This document shows positions 19,279 to 27,754 of a stretch of DNA of 64,000 nt, piece after piece; the stretch's first letter is position 1; each line of letters opens with the position of its first letter. The DNA comes from Nitrobacteraceae bacterium AZCC 2146 (GTDB lineage Bacteria; Pseudomonadota; Alphaproteobacteria; Rhizobiales; Xanthobacteraceae): positions 5,506,001 through 5,570,000 of the forward strand of contig JBAGRP010000001.1 of assembly GCA_036924855.1 (NCBI GenBank), given 5' to 3'. A model generated the notes under the pieces. That model worked only from the letters and a program-made list of their open reading frames with translations. It had not been told where the DNA came from and made no database searches. A program made the translations under genes and the position numbers.

Positions 19279-20058
19279 CTAGAACGCCGTATAGCCGCCA
19301 TCGATCACAAAGCAATCCGCGGTGTGATACGACGACGCCTTGCTCATCAGATAGACCGCGATGCCGCCGAAATCGGACGGCTCGCCAAACCTTCGCACCG
19401 GAATCCGCGGCATCACATTGGCGACGAACTTGTCGTTGGCCATGATGCCCGCGGTCATGTCGCTCTTGATCCAGCCCGGCAGGATCGCGTTCGCGGTGAC
19501 GCCCTGCCGCGCCAGCTCGACCGCGAGTGCGCGGACCAGCGCGTTGATCGCGGCCTTGGTCGCTGCATAATGTTCGTTGCGGGCGGTGCCGAAGATCGAG
19601 GCGAGGCTGGAGGTCGCCACCAGTCGGCCGAACGCATCGCCGGCCGTGGCGCGCTCGGTCATGTGCCGCGCTGCCACCTGAAACACATGGAAAACGCCAT
19701 CGAGATTGGTGGCGAACATGTTGCGCCACTGCTCTTCGGTGCGGTCGATGAAGGCATGGCGTCCGCCGCCGCCGATCCCGGCATTGGCAAAGCAGCCATC
19801 GACCCGGCCGAATTTCTGCAGCGTCGCGTCCATTGCAGCTTTCACGGAGGCGGTATCGGTGACGTCGCATACCTGCGTATCGACCTTGCCGGCGCTGTCA
19901 GCCATGGTCGCCGCCGCGCTCGCGTTCTTGTCGGCGTTGCGGCCCCAGATCGAGACGTTGCAGCCGGCCGTGGCCAGCGCCTGTGCGATGCCGAGACCGA
20001 TGCCGCCATTGCCGCCGGTAACGATGGCCACGCGGCCGCTCAGATCGAAGATGCTCAT
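19279..20058 (-). CDS. Short-chain dehydrogenase/reductase
   Basis: 259 residues from the ATG at 20058, with GGAAA upstream (an ATG 12 bases earlier is possible). Classical SDR motifs: cofactor loop VTGGNGGIGLGIA, NAG motif FANAGIGG, catalytic Ser-Tyr-Lys as ATSSLAS then YAATKAA, and the PG motif ILPGWIKSDMT. It probably oxidises or reduces a hydroxy/keto group of a pathway intermediate with NAD(P)(H). It is divergent from the enoyl-CoA hydratase gene. Confidence 0.92.
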   Translation of the reverse strand: MSIFDLSGRVAIVTGGNGGIGLGIAQALATAGCNVSIWGRNADKNASAAATMADSAGKVDTQVCDVTDTASVKAAMDATLQKFGRVDGCFANAGIGGGGRHAFIDRTEEQWRNMFATNLDGVFHVFQVAARHMTERATAGDAFGRLVATSSLASIFGTARNEHYAATKAAINALVRALAVELARQGVTANAILPGWIKSDMTAGIMANDKFVANVMPRIPVRRFGEPSDFGGIAVYLMSKASSYHTADCFVIDGGYTAF

Positions 20059-20220
20059 CAGCGTTTCCATGTGTTTGGCGCACGTTGGCCGTGCGTCCGA
20101 TGGCGGGCAGGTGGTCGATCGCAAGCATGGACAAGCGCGCCTGAAAAATCAAATATGGCGGCCGACATCCAATGCTTCCACACCGCGGAATAAACACGCG
20201 GATCAACCCGTGAGGAAATC

Positions 20221-21015
20221 ATGCAGTTCAAACACGCCACGCTCGATATCGACGGCCCCGTCGCCATCCTGAAGCTCGACCATCAGGAGGTGATGAATGC
20301 GGTGTCGGTCGACATGCTCGGCGGCCTCGGCGAGGCGCTCGACGAGATCGAGGACCGCAAGGCTGAGGTGCGCTGCCTGGTCATCACCGGTGCCGGCCGC
20401 GCCTTCTGCACCGGCGCCAACCTGCAGGGCCGCAACAACAACGTCACCAAATCGCGCAGCGGCGCCGGCGCCACGCTGGAGACCGCCTTTCATCCGTTCC
20501 TGCGCCGGCTGCGCAGCCTGCATTGCCCGATCGTCACCGCGGTGAACGGCCCCGCCGCCGGCGCCGGCATGAGCTTCGCGCTGATGGGCGATCTGATCCT
20601 GTGCGCGCGCTCGTCGTATTTCCTGCAGGCGTTCCGCCGCATCGGCCTGGTACCGGACTGCGGCTCGACCTGGCTGCTGCCGCGGCTGATCGGCAAGGCG
20701 CGCTCGGTGGAATTGTCGCTGCTTGGCGAAAAGCTGCCGGCGGAAAAGGCGCTGGAATGGGGCCTCATCAACCGCGTCCATGACGACGCGGTGCTGATGG
20801 AAGAGACCATGAAGCTCGCGCATGAACTGGCCAACGGCCCGACCATCGCGCTGTCGCTGATCCGCAAGCTGTATTGGGAAAGCCCGGAGAATTCCTTCGA
20901 GGACCAGATCAATCTCGAGGTCCAGTCGCAGCGCATCGCCGGCGGCGCTGCCGACTTCAAGGAAGGCGTCTCGGCATTCCTGGAAAAACGTCCGGCGAAA
21001 TTCACGGGCAAATAG
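20221..21015 (+). CDS. Enoyl-CoA hydratase/isomerase family protein 1
   Basis: 264-residue crotonase-fold protein. Oxyanion-hole segments are ITGAGRAFCTGANLQGR and VNGPAAGAGMSFALMGDLI; the catalytic region FRRIGLVPDCGSTWLLPR has D rather than the second hydratase glutamate, so it may be an isomerase or act on an unusual acyl-CoA. GTGAGGAAATC gives a good ribosome-binding site. It is the first gene of a plus-strand run with the kinase and DUF6285 genes. Confidence 0.9.
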   Translation: MQFKHATLDIDGPVAILKLDHQEVMNAVSVDMLGGLGEALDEIEDRKAEVRCLVITGAGRAFCTGANLQGRNNNVTKSRSGAGATLETAFHPFLRRLRSLHCPIVTAVNGPAAGAGMSFALMGDLILCARSSYFLQAFRRIGLVPDCGSTWLLPRLIGKARSVELSLLGEKLPAEKALEWGLINRVHDDAVLMEETMKLAHELANGPTIALSLIRKLYWESPENSFEDQINLEVQSQRIAGGAADFKEGVSAFLEKRPAKFTGK

Positions 21016-21030
21016 ACCGCGGGCGCGCGC

Positions 21031-22032
21031 ATGACTGCGTCTACGACGGAAGAGTTGCTCGCGCGCTGCGTAGCGTCGTGGTACCCCGGTGCAACCGGCG
21101 TTACCGGCGCTGAGCGCCTTTCGGGCGGCGCCAGCCAGGAGACCTGGTCGTTCGACATCGTGCATCCCGATGGCATCATCAGCGCGATCCTGCGCCGTGC
21201 GCCATCGGGCTACGGCGCTGCGCCGGCGCGCGCGGCGGGGCTGAATGCCGAGGCGGTGCTGATGCGGCTGGCGCATGACGCCGGTGTGCCGTCGCCACAG
21301 GTGTTACATGTACTCGAAGCCAAGGATGAACTCGGCGCCGGCTTCATCATGCAGCGAGTCGCTGGCGAGACCATCCCGCGCAAAATTCTACGCGACGAGG
21401 AGTTCGCCAGCGCGCGGCCAAAACTGGCTCGGCAGCTCGGCGGAATTCTCGCCGATATCCACGGACTGCCGCTGCTGCAACTGCCTGAACTTCGCCACAT
21501 GACGGCGGTCGCGGAAATCGCCGAGCTGGCGCGCGATATTCGCAGCTTCAATTGGCCGCGCCCGGTGTTCGAACTGGCGCTGCGCTGGCTGCGCGACCAC
21601 GATCCCGGCCCATCCGAACATGTCACTTTGGTGCATGGCGATTTCCGCCACGGCAATCTGATGATCGGCCCCGATGGCGTCCGCGCGGTATTGGACTGGG
21701 AGCTTGCGCATCTCGGCGATCCCATGGAGGATCTCGGCTGGATCTGCGTCAATTCGTGGCGCTTCGGCGAGATCGACAAGCCTGTCGGCGGATTCGGTTC
21801 GCGCGAAGATCTGTTTGCGGGCTATGAGGCTGCGCGAGGCGTATCAGTCGATCCCGCGCGCGTGAAATTCTGGGAAGTGATGGGCACGCTGCGCTGGGGC
21901 GTGATGTGTTGCGGCATGATGCAACGGTTTCGCGAGGGTCCCGATCATTCCATGGAACGCGCGATGATCGGGCGCCGCTCGTCGGAAACCGAAATCGATT
22001 TGTTGCGTCTGTTAGCGCCGCGAGGGTCATGA
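21031..22032 (+). CDS. APH-like phosphotransferase, ACAD10/11 kinase-domain type
   Basis: 333-residue member of the aminoglycoside phosphotransferase fold. Brenner motif HGDFRHGNLMIG and the metal-binding VLDWELAHLGDPMEDLGW are intact, with LSGGASQETWSFD near the N-terminus as the nucleotide loop. Homologous domains are fused to acyl-CoA dehydrogenases in animal ACAD10/11, where they phosphorylate hydroxyacyl-CoA substrates; here a separate acyl-CoA dehydrogenase lies 1.4 kb downstream. It overlaps nothing, but is spaced one base from the next gene. Acyl-CoA-linked phosphorylation is inference from the family and context; antibiotic resistance is unlikely. Confidence 0.85.
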   Translation: MTASTTEELLARCVASWYPGATGVTGAERLSGGASQETWSFDIVHPDGIISAILRRAPSGYGAAPARAAGLNAEAVLMRLAHDAGVPSPQVLHVLEAKDELGAGFIMQRVAGETIPRKILRDEEFASARPKLARQLGGILADIHGLPLLQLPELRHMTAVAEIAELARDIRSFNWPRPVFELALRWLRDHDPGPSEHVTLVHGDFRHGNLMIGPDGVRAVLDWELAHLGDPMEDLGWICVNSWRFGEIDKPVGGFGSREDLFAGYEAARGVSVDPARVKFWEVMGTLRWGVMCCGMMQRFREGPDHSMERAMIGRRSSETEIDLLRLLAPRGS

Positions 22033-22033
22033 C

Positions 22034-22411
22034 ATGCAGGACGAACCCACACCCACCGAACTGATCAAGGCCGTCGCGGATTTTCTGCGCGCCGATATCA
22101 CGCCTCAGATCACTGGCCACGCGGCGTTCAAGCTGCGCGTGGCGATCAACGCGCTGGATCTGGTGACGCGGCAGCTGTCCTTGCAGGGTGGTAGCGACGC
22201 CGCGGAGTTGGCTGGCTTGTCGGCGCTGCTCGGCGAACAAGGCTCGCTGGCGGATCTCAATCGCGCCTTGGCGGATCGCATCGCCAGCGGCGAGGCCGAT
22301 CTGCAGACGCCGGGCGTGAAAGATCATCTCTGGCAGACGACGCTCGCCAAGCTCGCAGTGGATCAGCCGAATTATGCGGCGTACAAGCGGGAATTAGAGA
22401 CGAAGTCATGA
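22034..22411 (+). CDS. DUF6285 domain protein
   Basis: 125-residue mostly helical protein beginning with PTPTELIKAVADFLRADITPQITG and ending in the KRELE-type tail. Proteins of this family are repeatedly found next to APH-like kinases of acyl-CoA clusters, as here, one base after the kinase stop. No catalytic motif is visible; a subunit or chaperone of the kinase is a reasonable guess only. Confidence 0.8.
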   Translation: MQDEPTPTELIKAVADFLRADITPQITGHAAFKLRVAINALDLVTRQLSLQGGSDAAELAGLSALLGEQGSLADLNRALADRIASGEADLQTPGVKDHLWQTTLAKLAVDQPNYAAYKRELETKS

Positions 22412-22420
22412 CATAGTCGT

Positions 22421-22503
22421 CGTCATTGCGAGGAGCGCTTGCGACGAAGCAATCCAGTCCTTGCTTGCGGCTTTCCGGATTGCTTCGCGTCACTCGCAAT
22501 GAC
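22421..22503. repeat. Intergenic palindromic repeat, copy 4
   Basis: Left arm CGTCATTGCGAGGAGC, right arm ACTCGCAATGAC, between convergent DUF6285 and enoyl-CoA hydratase genes. The right arm has small changes from the consensus. Confidence 0.88.
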
Positions 22504-22523
22504 AGTAATGCCAGGGGCGAAAA

Positions 22524-23303
22524 TTACTTCCCCACCCAGTTCGGCGCGCGTTTTTCCGAGAATGCCTTCGGGCCCTCGATATAATCCTGCGACGCCACCA
22601 TCGCCTTCACGGCGGGATACTCGCGCTGCCCGGCGATCGCCTGCTCCAGCGAGACTTCCATGCCCTTCTGGATTGTCTGCTTGGAGGCGCGGATCGACAT
22701 CGGTGAGTTCCTGCAGATCGTCTCCGCCCAGCGCTCGGCGGCGGCCAGTGCTTCGCCCTGCGGCACGACTTCATTGACGAAGCCGAGATCGAAGCCTTCC
22801 TTCGCACTGACATGCCGCGCGGTAAGGATCATGCCCATGGCGCGCTTCATGCCGATCTGGCGCGGCAGCCGATGCAGGCCGCCGGCCAGCGCGGCGAGGC
22901 CGACCCGCGGCTCCGGCAGTGCGAAGGTCGCATTCTCCGAGGCGATGATCAGGTCGCAGGCCAGCGCGATCTCGAACCCGCCGCCCATCGCGACGCCATT
23001 GACCGCGGCGATGATCGGCTTGTCGCAATCGAACCGCGCTGTGAGGCCGGCGAAGCCTGAGGTGTTCCAGCCGCGCTTGCCGCCGGCTGCCTGCCATTTC
23101 AGATCGTTGCCGGCGCAGAACGCCTTGTCGCCGGCGCCGGTGACGATCGCCACCCATTGCTCGGGATCGGCAGAAAATTCGTTGAACACCTCGTGCAGCT
23201 CGTTATGCGCGTCGGTGTGCAGCGCGTTGTAAACCTCCGGCCGCGACAGCGTCACGATGGTGATCGGACCTTTGCGGGTCACGGTCGAGAATTGCAGCGC
23301 CAT
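22524..23303 (-). CDS. Enoyl-CoA hydratase/isomerase family protein 2
   Basis: 259-residue crotonase. Oxyanion-hole segments VTGAGDKAFCAGNDLKW and AVNGVAMGGGFEIALACDLI are clear. FALPEPRVGLAALAGGLHRLPR carries one glutamate, a pattern seen in carnitinyl-CoA-type and many hydratase-like enzymes. It is divergent from the acyl-CoA dehydrogenase, and together they could give oxidation and hydration of one acyl-CoA. Confidence 0.9.
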   Translation of the reverse strand: MALQFSTVTRKGPITIVTLSRPEVYNALHTDAHNELHEVFNEFSADPEQWVAIVTGAGDKAFCAGNDLKWQAAGGKRGWNTSGFAGLTARFDCDKPIIAAVNGVAMGGGFEIALACDLIIASENATFALPEPRVGLAALAGGLHRLPRQIGMKRAMGMILTARHVSAKEGFDLGFVNEVVPQGEALAAAERWAETICRNSPMSIRASKQTIQKGMEVSLEQAIAGQREYPAVKAMVASQDYIEGPKAFSEKRAPNWVGK

Positions 23304-23419
23304 CGGAGCCTCCCATTTTTCGTTGTGCTGAATATTCGCGCGCGGTCGCGCTTGACTTGATTTGATGGTGTCACCTTAATCGCTCGCTTAACAAGATCAA
23401 TAAAACACGGGAGAGCGCC

Positions 23420-24694
23420 TTGGATTTTTCATTGCCGGCTGATCTGGTCGCCTACCTCGCCGAGCTCGATCACTTCATCGTCAGTGAGATCAAGCCGATC
23501 GAAGAGGCGGACGACAATATCCGCTTCTTCGATCATCGCCGCGAATGGGCGCGTACCGATTTCGAAAATGGCGGATTGCCGCGGCATGAATGGGAGGCGC
23601 TGCTGCGCCGGGTGAAGAACCTTGCCGACAGGGCTGGCCATCTGCGCTTCGCGATACCGAAACAGTATGGCGGCAAAAACGGCTCCAATCTGTGGATGGC
23701 TGTGATCCGCGAGCATTTTGCCTCGAAAGGCCTCGGCCTGCACAACGATCTGCAGAACGAACACTCCATCGTCGGCAACCTGCCTTTGGTGACGATGCTG
23801 GATCGTTACGGTCGCGACGACCAGAAGGCGATGATCGAGGGCTCGATATCAGGCAAATATCGCATCACCTTTGGACTTACCGAGCCGGAGCACGGCTCCG
23901 ACGCCACGCATATGGAGACGCGCGCCGTGGAAGCGACGCGCGATGGCGTCAAGGGCTGGGTGATCAACGGCGAGAAGATGTGGACCACTGGCATGCATGT
24001 CGCCACGCATTGCGCGCTGTTCGCCCGCACCTCCGGCCATGACGGCGACGCCCGGGGCATCACCTGCTTCCTGGTGCCGGCGAAGGCCGCGGGTGTGAAG
24101 ATCGAGGAGTACATGTGGACCTTCAACATGCCCACCGATCATCCGCGCGTCAGCTTTACCGACGTGTTCGTACCGGAGGATGCGCTGTTCGGCGAGGTCG
24201 GCCGCGGCCTCTCACTGGCGCAGTGCTTTGTGCACGAGAACCGCATCCGGCAGGCGGCGAGTTCGCTGGGCGCGGCAGTGTACTGCATCGAGGAGAGCGT
24301 GAAATATGCCCGCGAGCGAAAGCCGTTCGGCAAGGCATTGGCCGAAAACCAGGCGATCCAGTGGCCGCTGGTGGAACTGGCGACGCAGGCGGAGATGCTA
24401 CGGCTCTTGATCCGCAAGACCGCGTGGGAGATGGACAAGCTGACCCAGGCCGAGGTCGAGCACACGTTGTCGGACCGGGTGTCGATGTGTAATTTCTGGG
24501 CGAACCGGCTGTGCTGCGAGGCCGCCGACCGCGCCATGCAGGTCCATGGCGGCATGGGCTATTCGCGCCACAAGCCGTTCGAGCACATCTACCGCCATCA
24601 TCGCCGCTACCGCATCACCGAAGGCAGCGAGGAAATTCAGAAGCGCAAGGTCGCGGGATTTCTGTTCGGCTACATGGGCGCCGGGAAGCATTGA
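23420..24694 (+). CDS. Acyl-CoA dehydrogenase family protein (TTG start)
   Basis: 424-residue FAD enzyme. The start is TTG at 23420: ACGGGAGAG lies upstream, the next in-frame Met is about 90 residues in, and the N-terminal helix DFSLPADLVAYLAEL is family-like. Features: FGLTEPEHGSDATHM (FAD/substrate loop), WVINGEKMWTTGM, VHENRIRQAASSLGAAVY, and the C-terminal QVHGGMGYSRHKPFEHIYRHHRRYRITEGSEEIQ. The helix-rich N-terminus and the C-terminal segment resemble the ACAD10/11-like clade, fitting the stand-alone kinase upstream. It catalyses alpha-beta dehydrogenation or elimination on an acyl-CoA. Confidence 0.92.
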   Translation: MDFSLPADLVAYLAELDHFIVSEIKPIEEADDNIRFFDHRREWARTDFENGGLPRHEWEALLRRVKNLADRAGHLRFAIPKQYGGKNGSNLWMAVIREHFASKGLGLHNDLQNEHSIVGNLPLVTMLDRYGRDDQKAMIEGSISGKYRITFGLTEPEHGSDATHMETRAVEATRDGVKGWVINGEKMWTTGMHVATHCALFARTSGHDGDARGITCFLVPAKAAGVKIEEYMWTFNMPTDHPRVSFTDVFVPEDALFGEVGRGLSLAQCFVHENRIRQAASSLGAAVYCIEESVKYARERKPFGKALAENQAIQWPLVELATQAEMLRLLIRKTAWEMDKLTQAEVEHTLSDRVSMCNFWANRLCCEAADRAMQVHGGMGYSRHKPFEHIYRHHRRYRITEGSEEIQKRKVAGFLFGYMGAGKH

Positions 24695-24727
24695 ACTGCC
24701 TCGTCGAGAGGCACTCCGGCCTCTTCA

Positions 24728-24817
24728 CGTCATTGCGAGGAGCGAAGCGACGCGGCAATCCAGAAGCCACAAGTGAGGGAAGCAAGACTGGATTGCTTCG
24801 CTTCGCTCGCAATGACG
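24728..24817. repeat. Intergenic palindromic repeat, copy 5
   Basis: CGTCATTGCGAGGAGC left arm and GCTTCGCTCGCAATGACG right arm with inner GCAATCCAG / CTGGATTGC, lying between convergent acyl-CoA dehydrogenase and HAD genes. Confidence 0.9.
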
Positions 24818-24852
24818 GTTGAGAGCGCGTCGCGTCGATGCCGATGCGAGGA

Positions 24853-25497
24853 CTACCCGATCAGGGCCGGAATTTCCGCAGGCGAGGCCACCAAGTGCCG
24901 CGCGCCGGCGGAGGTCAGCTCCTCACGGCTGCCGTAGCCATAGAGCACGCCGATCGCCCGGATGCCGTTATTCGCGGCGCCGATGATGTCGTGCTTGCGG
25001 TCGCCGACCATGATGGCGCGCGCGGGATCCGTGGACGTCTCGTCCAGCGCAAAGCGCAGGAGGTCGCTCTTGTTGACGCGGGTACCGTCCAGTTCCGAGC
25101 CGAACACGCGCGTGAAGTAACGCCGCAATCCGAAGTGATCGATGATGCGGTCGGCGAAAACGTGTGGCTTGCTGGTCGCGACGAACAACTCGCGGCCCGA
25201 TGCGGCAACCGCCGTCAGGGTTTCCTCGATGCCGTCATAAAGCGTATTTTCGAACAGGCCGACATCGCCAAAGCGTTCGCGATAGAGATCCACCGCGCGG
25301 TCGGCATCTTTATCACCGCCGAGAAGTGCAACGAAATTGGCGCGCAGCGGCGGCCCGATGCACCAGGTCAGTTCGTCCTGCGCGGGCACGGGGACGTTGA
25401 GCTTTGCCAGCGCGTATTGGATCGAGCCGGTGATGCCGATTTTGGGATCGGTCAGCGTACCGTCGAGATCGAAGAAGACGGTGTCGATATCCGGCAT
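24853..25497 (-). CDS. HAD-superfamily hydrolase, phosphoglycolate phosphatase-like
   Basis: 214 residues. HAD motif I DLDGTLTD at the N-terminus, motif II in LFVATSKPH, the lysine of motif III in NKSDLLRFAL, and motif IV IMVGDRKHDIIGA. A helical cap lies between I and II. Likely a small-molecule phosphatase, such as phosphoglycolate or nucleotide; the substrate is not defined. It starts immediately after the stop of the TIGR02301 gene on the same strand, so the two are probably co-transcribed. Confidence 0.88.
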   Translation of the reverse strand: MPDIDTVFFDLDGTLTDPKIGITGSIQYALAKLNVPVPAQDELTWCIGPPLRANFVALLGGDKDADRAVDLYRERFGDVGLFENTLYDGIEETLTAVAASGRELFVATSKPHVFADRIIDHFGLRRYFTRVFGSELDGTRVNKSDLLRFALDETSTDPARAIMVGDRKHDIIGAANNGIRAIGVLYGYGSREELTSAGARHLVASPAEIPALIG

Positions 25498-25875
25498 CTA
25501 GTTCGCATACCTCGCCGTCAGATCCCGCGAAATCTTTGAGCCTTCCTCGATATAGCGGCGGATGGCGATGCCGGCGGCGGGGGTGCAGGTGCGATAGGTC
25601 TGCTGGAAGCCGTTATAGCCGCGGTTGAAACCGGCGATCATACGGGCGCGGCGCTCGCCGGACGGCGTCTCGGCATCGACCAGCGCCTGCATCTCGTTGC
25701 GCCATTTGGCACCTTCATTGTTGCCGCAGATGCCGCGCAGGTAATGCAGCGTGCCGAGGATCTCGGCCAGCCGCTGCAGGTCGCCATCGAACGGCGCAGC
25801 GGCGTCCTGGGCCCGGGCGGAACCGAGGCCGAACGTCGCGACGATCATCAGGGCGGCGATGCAATGCTTGAGCAT
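25498..25875 (-). CDS. TIGR02301 family secreted protein of unknown function
   Basis: 125 residues. A signal peptide (MLKHCIAALMIVATFGLGSA, cut near ARAQD) precedes a helical domain with two conserved cysteines (RGICGNNEGAKWR and YRTCTPA), consistent with a periplasmic disulfide protein. The family is widespread and uncharacterised in Rhizobiales. Confidence 0.8.
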   Translation of the reverse strand: MLKHCIAALMIVATFGLGSARAQDAAAPFDGDLQRLAEILGTLHYLRGICGNNEGAKWRNEMQALVDAETPSGERRARMIAGFNRGYNGFQQTYRTCTPAAGIAIRRYIEEGSKISRDLTARYAN

Positions 25876-25959
25876 GGATGGGTCCAGGAACCCGGCTGAT
25901 ATGCCGTTTCAAGGCGTTGGAAGCAAGGCTAAGCCAGCAACGCGGCGAAGATCGCGCTT

Positions 25960-26382
25960 TTACGCCCCGATCAGCTCTCTGGCCGCCGCAAGGACGTCCG
26001 GCAGGCCGTCGGTGACCTTGAGGTCGCCCAGTTCGTCCGGCGCCAGCCAGACAAAATCGTCGAGTTCGTCGTTCAGGGCCGGCTCGCCTGATATCCAGCG
26101 CGCCGCGAACGACATGATCAGGTAATGCCCGCCGCCGGCGGCGCCGGGCAGCACCTCGCGAAAACCGGACAGGCCGACGATCGCGATGGTCAGCGCGGTC
26201 TCCTCCATCACCTCGCGGTGCAGGGCCACAAGCAGCGATTCGCCGAATTCGACCCGGCCGCCGGGCAGCGAGTAGAACCCCTTGGCCGGCGAGCGCGCCC
26301 GGCGAACCAGCAACACCTTGCCGTCGCGAAAGATCGCGGCGCTGGTGGCGAGCTGCGGATGGGAGGGGGACACGGAAGTCAC
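25960..26382 (-). CDS. NUDIX hydrolase (GTG start)
   Basis: 140 residues. The Nudix box is complete: GGRVEFGESLLVALHREVMEETAL fits GX5EX7REUXEEXGU except for the last glycine position. The start is GTG at 26382, four bases after the stop of the upstream gene; the frame is open further upstream, but that stretch overlaps the neighbour and is not family-like. Likely hydrolyses a nucleoside diphosphate derivative, ADP-ribose-like by resemblance. Confidence 0.85.
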   Translation of the reverse strand: MTSVSPSHPQLATSAAIFRDGKVLLVRRARSPAKGFYSLPGGRVEFGESLLVALHREVMEETALTIAIVGLSGFREVLPGAAGGGHYLIMSFAARWISGEPALNDELDDFVWLAPDELGDLKVTDGLPDVLAAARELIGA

Positions 26383-26386
26383 GGGA

Positions 26387-26911
26387 TCAGTGCGCCATGA
26401 TGTATTCGACGTTGGATTCCTGATCCCGGCCATTGATGATGCCACCGGCCACGCCGACCAGCGGCTTGACCCAGTCCGAGGCCTGCTCGGCCAGCGTAGC
26501 GCGAGTCCTGTCCTGATGCACCGCGCGCATCGCGTCGCCCACGGCAACGAGGATCGAGGTCATGGTGGCGACCACGGTGTCGAATTCGGCGCGCACGTTC
26601 GGACGCGCGGACTCGTATGAGGCGATGGCAAGGTCGCGCGCCTTGAAATTCGATTTGATGAAGTGCTCGGCATAGGTCATCGGCTGCCATTCGAGAAAAA
26701 GCTCGTAGCAGTCCGGCATGTCCGGGATCAGTTCGAGCAGCATGATGGCTTCATTGAAATGGTTCAGATAATCGGTGGCGAGGCCGGTGCGTGGATTGAT
26801 ATTGGCAGCCATCAGCTCGGCCGCGGACGCAGTTCTGGCTGCATCGGCGCTTCCCGGGTCGTGGCGATCGTGCTGCGCCGGTTGGAGGGCCGTCATGGTC
26901 ATCTTTCGCAC
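26387..26911 (-). CDS. Conserved hypothetical protein
   Basis: 174 residues, no family recognised. Mostly helical: an N-terminal linker rich in polar residues, then DYLNHFNEAIMLLELIPDMPDCYELFLEW and YAEHFIKSNFKARDLAIASYE, ending in a glycine-containing hydrophobic stretch VKPLVGVAGGIING. It is upstream of the NUDIX gene in the same transcript. The in-frame ATG four codons in (MTMTALQ) is an equally good start. Confidence 0.65.
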   Translation of the reverse strand: MRKMTMTALQPAQHDRHDPGSADAARTASAAELMAANINPRTGLATDYLNHFNEAIMLLELIPDMPDCYELFLEWQPMTYAEHFIKSNFKARDLAIASYESARPNVRAEFDTVVATMTSILVAVGDAMRAVHQDRTRATLAEQASDWVKPLVGVAGGIINGRDQESNVEYIMAH

Positions 26912-26964
26912 TGTTGGCGGTTTGGGTTAAAACCGCCTGAAGACATCACCAGCCCGGGTAGAGA

Positions 26965-27735
26965 ATGTGTGGACGGTTCGTTATTACATCAGCGCCGGAG
27001 GCGTTGCGGCAGGTATTTGGCTACATTGAACAGCCTAATTTTCCAGCCCGATACAATGTTGCGCCGACCCAGCCGGTTCCTGTCGTCATTGTCGAAAACG
27101 GGGCGAGGCATTTCCGGCTGATGCGCTGGGGCCTGATGCCGTCATGGGTCAAGGACCCACGCCAGTTCACGCTGCTGATCAATGCTCGCGCCGAGACCAT
27201 ACAAGAAAAGCCCGCGTTCAAGAACGCCATCCGGCGGCGGCGCTGCCTGATTCCAGCCGATGGCTATTACGAATGGCAAAATCTCGGTGAACGGAAACAG
27301 CCGTATTTTATCCATCCGCGTGCCGGCGGGCCGGTCGGCTTCGCCGCGCTGGCGGAGACCTGGATGGGCCCGAATGGCGAAGAACTTGACACCGTGGCCA
27401 TCATCACCGCGGCGGCGAGCACCGGCATGTCAGTGCTGCATCATCGCGTGCCCGTCACGATCGCGCCGGGTGATTTCGCGCACTGGCTGGATTGCAGCGC
27501 CGACAACGCGTCGGATGTGATGACGCTGCTCGCAGCCCCGCGCGACGGCGCCTTCGCCTGGCATCCGGTCTCGACTAAGGTCAACAAGGTCGCCAACGAC
27601 GACGCGCAGCTGATCCTGCCAATGACAGAAGCGGAGATCGCCGCAGCGGAAGCGGCGAAGCCGACGAAGAAGGTCGCACCGCGGAAGGTTGCGGCGGCGG
27701 TGCTGGGCGATGACGGGCAGGGCTCGTTGTTCTAA
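26965..27735 (+). CDS. SOS response-associated peptidase, SRAP/YedK/HMCES family
   Basis: 256 residues. The catalytic Cys2 follows the initiator Met (MCGRFVIT), which is the residue that forms a thiazolidine link to abasic sites in single-stranded DNA. Other conserved blocks are RYNVAPTQPVPVV, LMRWGLMPSW, INARAETI, RRCLIPADGYYEW (catalytic Glu) and HHRVPVTI (His). It protects abasic sites at replication forks. A truncated relative lies in the island at 49,035-49,300. Confidence 0.93.
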   Translation: MCGRFVITSAPEALRQVFGYIEQPNFPARYNVAPTQPVPVVIVENGARHFRLMRWGLMPSWVKDPRQFTLLINARAETIQEKPAFKNAIRRRRCLIPADGYYEWQNLGERKQPYFIHPRAGGPVGFAALAETWMGPNGEELDTVAIITAAASTGMSVLHHRVPVTIAPGDFAHWLDCSADNASDVMTLLAAPRDGAFAWHPVSTKVNKVANDDAQLILPMTEAEIAAAEAAKPTKKVAPRKVAAAVLGDDGQGSLF

Positions 27736-27754
27736 GGCTCGTTGTTCCAAGAAA

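Noticed and set aside
17483..19870. 795-residue minus-strand open frame opposite the Baeyer-Villiger monooxygenase
   Set aside because: Crosses a palindromic repeat and reads part of the SDR gene out of frame; shadow only.
21031..22032. Aminoglycoside resistance kinase
   Set aside because: The APH fold is shared with the ACAD10/11 kinase domain, and the neighbours are acyl-CoA genes, so resistance is an unlikely role.
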